From Parcubacteria group bacterium GW2011_GWA2_45_30 (GTDB taxonomy: Bacteria; Patescibacteriota; Minisyncoccia; Sungbacterales; HO2-52-23), in NCBI GenBank assembly GCA_001001625.1, contig LCKU01000008.1, positions 24,573 to 32,364 on the forward strand: DNA of 7,792 nucleotides, written 5' to 3'. The notes beneath the pieces are model-generated. The model ran no database searches and was not told the origin of the DNA. It saw only the letters and a list, made by a program, of their open reading frames with translations. Below are positions 1 through 4,325 of the stretch, piece by piece. The translations under genes and the position numbers were made by a program. Every line of letters begins with the position of its first letter. The stretch's first letter is position 1.

Positions 1-99
1 AAAGTGGCGGTTCGAGAACGCGGTAAAGGAGACCTTGGCCCGATGCCGCTGGAAAAATTTATAGTTAAAATGGAGGAAGAAAAAAATCCTCCCATATAA
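1..99 (+). CDS. thrS: Threonyl-tRNA synthetase, C-terminal end (partial)
   Basis: Only the last 32 codons and the TAA stop are in the window; the 5' part lies upstream. Reading in frame from base 1 gives VAVRERGKGDLGPMPLEKF followed by a charged tail. This matches the end of the ThrS anticodon-binding domain, where a VR-x-R-x-GKDLG-x-M-x-L-x-x-F pattern is characteristic. ThrS charges tRNA-Thr in the cytoplasm. The tail EEEKNPPI is lysine/glutamate rich. Bases 70-95, spanning the last codons, form an imperfect hairpin (ATGGAGGA paired with TCCTCCCAT, one bulge). A terminator follows 5 bp after the stop. The fragment is short, so the call rests on one conserved stretch, but that stretch is distinctive. 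Confidence 0.85.
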   Translation, partial: KVAVRERGKGDLGPMPLEKFIVKMEEEKNPPI

Positions 100-104
100 A
101 AAAT

Positions 105-130
105 CCGCTCCGATTGAATCGGGCGGTTTT
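105..130. terminator. Bidirectional rho-independent terminator
   Basis: CCGC-(T)-CCGA pairs with TCGGGCGG around a TTGAA loop, with a single bulged T. It is followed on the plus strand by TTTT and on the minus strand by a run of T (the plus-strand AAAAAA before the stem). It sits between the thrS stop (97-99, +) and the stop of the minus-strand gene (138-140), so it can end both convergent transcripts. Confidence 0.8.
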
Positions 131-137
131 AGATTAG

Positions 138-449
138 TTATGACAACGCATCAAGCGCTTGACACACGGAAGACAATGGTATCCCCAAAATCGCGGCAAT
201 CGTCAGAATATCCTGCTCTTCACCAATAACTTTTATACGCCTTTCGCCTGGATCCCGCATAAAAATAAGGCAAGATAGATTCTTGGTTGCAAGCGGCGGG
301 AAATAAAAGGTCTGGATATTAAAATGCCCGCGCATGCTGATAATCGCCATTTTTTGCAAACTCGCAGGAGAATCAAAATATGACCCTAATTTTTTCTCCG
401 CTTCCGCGACTTCATTATAAGTATCAAATTCAATCAGGATTATTTTCAT
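138..449 (-). CDS. Small protein of unknown function (103 aa)
   Basis: I do not recognise this protein. It starts MKIILIEFDTYNEVAEAEKK, then alternates hydrophobic strand-like stretches (MAIISM, LSCLIFM, RIKVIG) with a C-terminal helical part (ILTIAAILGIPLSSVCQALD). This fits a small soluble alpha/beta protein with no signal peptide or membrane segment. I chose the ATG at 449. The frame can be extended 11 codons upstream to a GTG at 482, but that form would overlap the start of miaA and adds an unconvincing leader. Neither start has a good ribosome binding site. Evidence that it is a real gene: an open frame with protein-like composition, and a stop 8 bp from a terminator that also has a T-run in its direction. 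It is divergent from miaA with only 16 bp between the starts, so any promoters must overlap the coding ends. Confidence 0.6.
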   Translation of the reverse strand: MKIILIEFDTYNEVAEAEKKLGSYFDSPASLQKMAIISMRGHFNIQTFYFPPLATKNLSCLIFMRDPGERRIKVIGEEQDILTIAAILGIPLSSVCQALDALS

Positions 450-465
450 ACCTACCCATTTTATT

Positions 466-1449
466 ATGAAAAAGCTGCCCACATCATATCACAACATCCT
501 AAATAATGCAAGGGCGCATCAAACAAAAATTATAGCACTTATCGGCCCAACCGCTTCCGGCAAATCCGAACTTGCTGTCCAGATAGCCAAAGAATTCAAC
601 GGAGAAATCATTTCCGCTGACTCACGCCAAATTTACCGCGGGCTTGATATCGGATCCACCCGAGTGCCGGGAAAATGGCAACGAGTAGGGTCTGACCCTC
701 CAAAGGAGGGTCAGACCCTACAACGCTTTATATACAAAACCATTCCCCATCACTGCCTTGATTTTGTATCGCCAGAAAAAACTTATACGGTTGCGGAATT
801 TAAGAAGCGTGCAGAATGCGCCATTAAAAAAATCATAGGCCGCGGAAAAACTCCAATAATAGTCGGCGGCACCGGACTTTGGGTTGACACGCTTGTTTAT
901 GACATGTCCTTGCCGGAAGTTCCTCCCAATAAGAGATTGCGTAAAAATCTGTCCTCCAAAAACATGCTTGAGCTTTTGGCCATACTGAAAAAACTTGACC
1001 CGAATCGCGCCCGCAACGTGGATGCCCAAAATCCGCGCCGCCTGATCCGCGCCATTGAAGTTGCACGCGCCTTAGGAAAAGTTCCTTTGCTTAAAAAACA
1101 ATCACCTTACCGCGCACTCTGGCTTGGCCTTAATCCCCCGCCAAACATACTTGATAAAAGAATCCGTGACCGAGCCCGCAAAATGATTCAGAAAGGCATT
1201 ATAAAAGAAGCAAAAAAACTCCTTACTCAAGGAGTACCCAGATCCCGCCTACAGGAATTCGGCTTTGAATACCGCGCCGCGCTTGATTATATTGATCAAA
1301 AAATTACTAAAGATGAGTTATACGCCCGTCTAGTCCGCGACACGCTCCGCTATGCCAAACGCCAAATGAGATGGTTTAAGAGAAACCCTGAAATCCATTG
1401 GATCACGAAACTGCCTGTAAGAAGTATTAAAGAGTTCCTTAATACTTAA
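466..1449 (+). CDS. miaA: tRNA dimethylallyltransferase (MiaA)
   Basis: MiaA transfers the dimethylallyl group of DMAPP to N6 of A37 in tRNAs that read codons beginning with U. It is 327 aa, near the family's usual 300-320. Visible motifs: P-loop GPTASGKS (27-34); ADSRQIY with the catalytic Asp (51-57) followed by GLDIGS; IPHHCLDF (93-100), the usual PHH-x-x-D segment; GGTGLW (134-139; the family more often has Tyr/Phe at the end); NPRRLIRAIEV (189-199); and the C-terminal RYAKRQMRWFKRN (295-307). Between DIGSTRVPGKW and IPHH, residues 74-86 are encoded by a perfect palindrome (685-721) and look like inserted sequence. The ATG at 466 is the only standard start before the P-loop; it has no clear Shine-Dalgarno and gives an N-terminal extension of about 20 residues. 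The gene converges with the gene ending at 1472, 22 bp away. Confidence 0.96.
   Translation: MKKLPTSYHNILNNARAHQTKIIALIGPTASGKSELAVQIAKEFNGEIISADSRQIYRGLDIGSTRVPGKWQRVGSDPPKEGQTLQRFIYKTIPHHCLDFVSPEKTYTVAEFKKRAECAIKKIIGRGKTPIIVGGTGLWVDTLVYDMSLPEVPPNKRLRKNLSSKNMLELLAILKKLDPNRARNVDAQNPRRLIRAIEVARALGKVPLLKKQSPYRALWLGLNPPPNILDKRIRDRARKMIQKGIIKEAKKLLTQGVPRSRLQEFGFEYRAALDYIDQKITKDELYARLVRDTLRYAKRQMRWFKRNPEIHWITKLPVRSIKEFLNT
685..721. repeat. Perfect 37-bp hairpin inserted in frame within miaA
   Basis: A 17-bp arm, GTAGGGTCTGACCCTCC (685-701), is followed by AAA and its exact reverse complement (705-721). Each arm also contains its own near-palindrome, AGGGTCTGACCCT, so the element holds two inverted copies of one 13-base palindrome. 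It encodes MiaA residues 74-86 (VGSDPPKEGQTLQ), between the DIGS and PHH motifs where MiaA length varies. No stop codon is introduced. Confidence 0.9.
1422..1447. repeat. Stem-loop across the miaA stop codon
   Basis: AAGTATTAA (1422-1430) pairs perfectly with TTAATACTT (1439-1447) around an 8-base loop. It overlaps the last miaA codons and the stop. There is no T-run after it on either strand, so it is at best a weak terminator or RNA-end-protecting stem for the two convergent genes. Its right arm overlaps the heptamer array at 1440-1467. Confidence 0.5.
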
Positions 1450-1467
1450 TACTAGACACTCAATACT
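1440..1467. repeat. Degenerate 7-bp tandem array (4 units) at the miaA 3' end
   Basis: Four consecutive 7-base units all end in ACT: taatact (1440-1446), taatact (1447-1453), a diverged agacact (1454-1460) and caatact (1461-1467). The array begins inside the last miaA codons and ends 5 bp before the stop of the convergent gene. The unit length and degenerate style match three arrays inside lepA. Confidence 0.7.
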
Positions 1468-1471
1468 CGTT

Positions 1472-2035
1472 TTATTCCACCCTTTCTCCGGTCCATTTAA
1501 ACGGCACAAAATAAAGACGCACCGAGGCTGATTTTTTGGCCAATCTAAGCCATTCTTCGTAATTTTGGCCGCGCGCGCGGAACGTTTCAGTCAAAACATC
1601 TTTACGCGCCTGCGGCATAAATATTAATTTTAAAAAGTCATCGCGATCCAAATTGTAAACCGCTTTTCCGCCCTCGAGAACGCCGGGGTTTTTCCTAAAC
1701 GCGGCTTCTACTTCTTGTTTCGCGCGCACCGCAAAATCCCCCCAAACCCTTTCCCCGGCAACCGAAATTATTTTATCCTCAATAAGAAATGACAAGGTGT
1801 CTCGCTTAACCGATAAAAGCAGTTCAGCATTTTCCTGGCGTGAAAAATCAATTGACGTCCCGCCCGACGCCTTAGCGCTTGCGTTGACAAAACGAATTGC
1901 CGCGTTTTCGGCTTTTTTCCAGGTTCTATAAAAAATCGGCGCCCCGTCCACCAACGCCACCGGATAAAAGCCGGTGATGGCTAAAATGGCAAATATGCCG
2001 AAAAAGAAGAAGAATAAAATCAATATCCGCATCAT
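1472..2035 (-). CDS. Membrane-anchored protein, SurA N-terminal-like
   Basis: 187 aa. Residues 4-28 form one strongly hydrophobic N-terminal segment (ILILFFFFFGIFAILAI) without a clear cleavage site or lipobox, so it is probably a signal anchor with the rest outside the membrane. The exported part opens with VALVDGAPIFYRTWKKAENA and continues to LLLSVKRDTLSFLIEDKII. This follows the layout of the SurA/PrsA N-terminal chaperone domain: a V-x-G-x-x-I-x-x-x-x-(F/W) opening, then a helix with L-x-x-LI-(E/D)-x-x-(L/I)I. No parvulin isomerase domain follows; the C-terminus (EEWLRLAKKSASVRLYFVPF) resembles the returning SurA helix and strand. A chaperone role for exported proteins is an inference from this resemblance. 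The ATG-ATG start at 2035 has no clear ribosome binding site; a palindromic element lies 10 bp upstream. It is downstream of, and on the same strand as, the FtsB-like gene. Confidence 0.7.
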   Translation of the reverse strand: MMRILILFFFFFGIFAILAITGFYPVALVDGAPIFYRTWKKAENAAIRFVNASAKASGGTSIDFSRQENAELLLSVKRDTLSFLIEDKIISVAGERVWGDFAVRAKQEVEAAFRKNPGVLEGGKAVYNLDRDDFLKLIFMPQARKDVLTETFRARGQNYEEWLRLAKKSASVRLYFVPFKWTGERVE

Positions 2036-2045
2036 ATAGAAATCC

Positions 2046-2142
2046 AGACTGTCCCAAAACTCGATTTTTACCTCACAGTGGCATCTGGGTGCACTGTTTT
2101 AGAAAGGCCCCACAGGCTCAAAACCGAGTTTTCAGACAGTCT
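2046..2142. repeat. 97-bp palindromic element with 18-bp terminal inverted repeats
   Basis: The left end AGACTGTCCCAAAACTCG (2046-2063) matches the reverse complement of the right end (2125-2142) at 16 of 18 positions. The interior holds a second hairpin, ACAGTG-(G)-CA pairing with TGCACTGT (from about 2076). The element fills most of the gap between the FtsB-like and SurA-like genes and contains no plausible ORF. Terminal inverted repeats on a short non-coding body suggest a MITE-like element, but I see no target-site duplication. It could instead be a structured leader of the downstream gene at 2035. Confidence 0.6.
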
Positions 2143-2182
2143 GTACGGCCCTCCTGAATCCCGCATCAACCGCCCTAAACCA

Positions 2183-2530
2183 TTATTTAAACCACGATGA
2201 AAAAAATCCCCAAACCTTTGACGGCCAGGTCGCCGGAGACGTAGTTACCGTAAACGTAGAGCTTCCGCTCCCAACTACAATTGCCACCTCCTCTCCGGGT
2301 AGTTTCAAATTAAACCGTTCCTTGGCTTCTCGTTTAACCGCCTCTACGGTTTTTAATTCCGCCAGATACACCTCAAACTCTTCTTTCTTTTGGGTAAGTT
2401 CCGCGATTTGCTGTTTCATATCTCGCGACTCAGCCCATAATTTCCAGGTGTCATATCCCAAATTATACGCCGCATATCCAGCCGCAACCAACAAAACAAT
2501 AAGGAATAAATTAATAAAAAATCGAATCAT
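2183..2530 (-). CDS. FtsB/DivIC-like septum formation initiator
   Basis: 115 aa with the layout of the DivIC/FtsB family (septum formation initiator): a short cytoplasmic N-terminus, one membrane segment (about residues 3-25), a coiled coil (about 36-65, SRDMKQQIAELTQKKEEFEV) and the conserved region after it, VKREAKERFNLKLPGEEVAIVV (in two parts: REAKERFNL 67-75 and PGEEVAIVV 78-86). In well-studied bacteria these proteins bridge FtsL and FtsQ in the divisome and help activate septal wall synthesis. The C-terminal tail (87-115) is Ser/Thr/Trp rich and not recognised. The ATG at 2530 has no obvious Shine-Dalgarno. It is divergent from the small membrane gene at 2648, with an operator-like palindrome between them. 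Confidence 0.85.
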   Translation of the reverse strand: MIRFFINLFLIVLLVAAGYAAYNLGYDTWKLWAESRDMKQQIAELTQKKEEFEVYLAELKTVEAVKREAKERFNLKLPGEEVAIVVGSGSSTFTVTTSPATWPSKVWGFFSSWFK

Positions 2531-2587
2531 TTGATTTCAATATTTAAATCCTATATACTACAAAATAAGGAATTTAGCGTTGTATGT

Positions 2588-2614
2588 ATTTTTTAGACAA
2601 CGTGTCTAAAAAAT
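2588..2614. promoter_or_regulatory. Operator-like perfect palindrome in a divergent intergenic region
   Basis: ATTTTTTAGACA (2588-2599) and TGTCTAAAAAAT (2603-2614) are exact inverted repeats around ACG. It lies between two divergent starts (2530, - and 2648, +), where a terminator makes little sense but a dimeric repressor site would act on both promoters. No convincing -35/-10 pair was found for either gene. The cognate regulator is unknown. Confidence 0.5.
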
Positions 2615-2647
2615 GCAGACGACGCGAATAAATCCTACACCCATATT

Positions 2648-2755
2648 ATGTTCCGAAATCGCAAAAAACTCAACCTTATTTGGCTCGTCATCTCAATCAT
2701 CGGCATTCTCTCCATGGTTGCCTTTACTCTCTTGCCGCTTATTATATATAGGTAA
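2648..2755 (+). CDS. 35-residue single-pass membrane protein
   Basis: An ATG at 2648 opens a 35-codon frame closed by TAA at 2753-2755. The protein has a positively charged start (MFRNRKKLN) and one continuous hydrophobic segment (about 9-33, including LIWLVISIIGILSMVAFTLL), ending in YR. Charge placement predicts the N-terminus in the cytoplasm. Short K/R-start, one-helix proteins of this pattern occur in Parcubacteria-type genomes as I recall them, but I know no function. There is no Shine-Dalgarno. Support comes from the protein-like sequence, the divergent operator-like palindrome upstream, and the otherwise empty region. The frame ends exactly where the next palindromic element begins. 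Confidence 0.55.
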   Translation: MFRNRKKLNLIWLVISIIGILSMVAFTLLPLIIYR

Positions 2756-2878
2756 ATCCTCCCACCATGGGCCTACCACCCATGGTTTTTATCTATGCGC
2801 TTCGCGAACCATCTCCATTCATTCACGGGCTTACGCCCGTCGAGATCAGCTCGACCCGCGGTTTTCTGGTGGGAGGAT
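2756..2878. repeat. 123-bp multi-hairpin element with 12-bp terminal inverted repeats
   Basis: The ends ATCCTCCCACCA (2756-2767) and TGGTGGGAGGAT (2867-2878) are perfect inverted repeats. Three hairpins lie inside: ACCATGGG/CCCATGGT (2764-2786), ACGGGC-TTAC-GCCCGT (2825-2840) and TCGAG-ATCAG-CTCGA (2840-2854). The first can only form in competition with the outer stem, since they share bases. The whole would fold as a branched structure. It separates the small membrane gene from the gdh promoter. Repeat-derived palindromic element or structured RNA are both possible; nothing in it matches a riboswitch I know. Confidence 0.65.
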
Positions 2879-2904
2879 AACTGTAAGGGGCCTTATACTA
2901 CACA

Positions 2905-2933
2905 TTGACATCTCAAAGGGCATCTATTAAATT
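2905..2933 (+). promoter_or_regulatory. Sigma-70-type promoter for gdh
   Basis: A consensus -35 TTGACA (2905-2910) is followed after 17 bp by TAAATT (2928-2933, 4 of 6 matches to TATAAT). Transcription would start near 2940, giving a leader of about 20 bases that still includes the ribosome binding site at 2953-2957. Confidence 0.55.
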
Positions 2934-2957
2934 GGAGGTAGTCCGTTAAATTGGAGG
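2927..2957 (+). promoter_or_regulatory. Duplicated Shine-Dalgarno segment before gdh
   Basis: TTAAATTGGAGG occurs twice, at 2927-2938 and 2946-2957, 19 bp apart. The second GGAGG lies 5 bases before the ATG at 2963 and decides that start over the in-frame TTG at 2951. The first copy has no start codon at a suitable distance and overlaps the predicted -10. Confidence 0.65.
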
Positions 2958-2962
2958 ATATC

Positions 2963-4258
2963 ATGGATCCAAGAAAATTGATTTTGGCCGGCTTTGAGCG
3001 GGCTCTACCTTATATTAAAACCCCTGATGGCAAGCCCATGCCAGACTGGATTTTTATGAAACTGCAGGAACCTGAAAGGCTCCTTGAGGGACGCATAGTG
3101 ATACCAATAGATGATGGTACCAATGCTACATTCCTTTACTACCGTTCCCAGCATAACACCTGGTGCGGACCGGCTAAGGGAGGCATCCGCTATCATCCAG
3201 ACGTCAACCAAGAAGAGGTAATTTTCCTTTCCATGGGAATGACTGCCAAAACTGCTGTTATAGGACTTCCTTTCGGCGGCGGAAAGGGAGGTATTGCGCC
3301 CCGCTACAACAACCTTACGCCAGAACGCACTACGTTCCTGCGAGATTATTTCCCCAAAAAAATGTCCGCGCTGGTATCAGAACGGCTGACGCGTGAATAC
3401 ACGGAGAAAATCGCGCCAATCATCGGTCCGGAAAAAGATATTCCGGCCCCTGATGTCTACACCAATGCACAAGTAATGGCGTGGATAATGGATGAATACA
3501 GCAAAATTGTCGGATACACCTGTCCGGCTGTCGTAACCGGAAAACCCATAGTGCTTGGTGGATCTCTGGGTCGTCACGAGGCAACAGCTCGAGGAACATT
3601 TTTTGTAACTATGGCTGCCCTCAATCATCTTGGAATAGACGATGAAGATCACTCCGTTGTTGTACAAGGATACGGGAATGCTGGCTGTATTGCGGCCAAG
3701 CTTTTCTATGACGCCGGTTTCAAGATTATCGGCATATCAGATTCAAAAGGCGGAATCTACAACTTAAAAGGCCTTAACCCCCACAAGGTCGAACTGCATA
3801 AAATCAAATCTGGATCAGTGATAAATTATCCTGATTCTGACTTGATAGATAATGAAGAGCTTTTAGAGCTCCGGTGCTCTATTCTTCTTCCCGCGGCGTT
3901 GGAAAATGTAATTACGAAAGATAATGCCCCAAGAATAAAGGCAAAAATTATCGCCGAGCCAGCCAATGGTCCAACAACTATCGAAGCCGACGATATTCTA
4001 TATGAGCGCGGTATTTTCCGAATACCGGATATTCTGGCCAATGCTGGGGGAGTTACAGTCTCATACTTTGAGTGGGTGCAAAACATGGAACGACTTGACT
4101 GGACTGAAGACGAGGTCAACGCGCGCCTTAAAAATAAGCTGGTAAACGCCTTCAACCGGGTCCTGACAGAAAGCGTTGCTAACAAAGTAAGCATGGGCGT
4201 TGCGGCCTATATTCATGCAGGCAAACGTCTAACTGCGGCCGGCATGCTTCGCGGATGA
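2963..4258 (+). CDS. gdhA: Glutamate dehydrogenase (Glu/Leu/Phe/Val family)
   Basis: 431 aa, the usual length for hexameric GDH and longer than leucine or phenylalanine dehydrogenases (about 350-380). GDH interconverts glutamate with 2-oxoglutarate plus ammonium. The dimerisation/catalytic domain has AKGGIRYHP (71-79), the family signature LPFGGGKGG (102-110) with the active-site Lys108, and PAPDVYTN with the catalytic Asp164. The Rossmann domain has VVVQGYGNAG (232-241) and ends its second strand at SDSKGG (259-264). An acidic residue there often goes with NAD preference, but cofactor choice cannot be settled from sequence alone. AEPANGPTT (331-339) and PDILANAGGVTVSYFEW (355-371) are the usual C-terminal motifs. 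The ATG at 2963 is chosen for its GGAGG 5 bases upstream. It looks monocistronic, with its own promoter and terminator. A catabolic or ammonium-linked GDH is notable in a lineage usually poor in amino-acid metabolism. Confidence 0.93.
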   Translation: MDPRKLILAGFERALPYIKTPDGKPMPDWIFMKLQEPERLLEGRIVIPIDDGTNATFLYYRSQHNTWCGPAKGGIRYHPDVNQEEVIFLSMGMTAKTAVIGLPFGGGKGGIAPRYNNLTPERTTFLRDYFPKKMSALVSERLTREYTEKIAPIIGPEKDIPAPDVYTNAQVMAWIMDEYSKIVGYTCPAVVTGKPIVLGGSLGRHEATARGTFFVTMAALNHLGIDDEDHSVVVQGYGNAGCIAAKLFYDAGFKIIGISDSKGGIYNLKGLNPHKVELHKIKSGSVINYPDSDLIDNEELLELRCSILLPAALENVITKDNAPRIKAKIIAEPANGPTTIEADDILYERGIFRIPDILANAGGVTVSYFEWVQNMERLDWTEDEVNARLKNKLVNAFNRVLTESVANKVSMGVAAYIHAGKRLTAAGMLRG

Positions 4259-4275
4259 TTCCAAAATTTTATAAG

Positions 4276-4302
4276 CTCCGATCAAAAATCGGAGTATTTT
4301 TA
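4276..4302 (+). terminator. Rho-independent terminator after gdh
   Basis: CTCCGAT (4276-4282) pairs perfectly with ATCGGAG (4288-4294) around CAAAA, followed by TATTTTTATT. It begins 17 bp after the gdh stop. On the minus strand the stem is followed by CTTATAAAATTTT, a poorer U-tract, so it may also serve the convergent lepA. Confidence 0.85.
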
Positions 4303-4325
4303 TTCATTTTCAAAAGCGCCTGAAT

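Noticed and set aside
150..161. Perfect 12-bp palindrome TCAAGCGCTTGA as an operator
   Set aside because: It lies inside the 3' coding part of the gene at 138-449, far from any start; a 12-bp palindrome alone is weak evidence.
2613..2930. Open frame of 105 codons on the plus strand across the multi-hairpin element
   Set aside because: It runs through the palindromic element in a frame with Ser/His/Arg-rich noise; the 35-codon frame at 2648-2755 is the protein-like one.
3826..4194. Open frame of 122 codons antisense to gdh
   Set aside because: It overlaps the conserved GDH C-terminal motifs and has shadow-like composition and no ribosome binding site.
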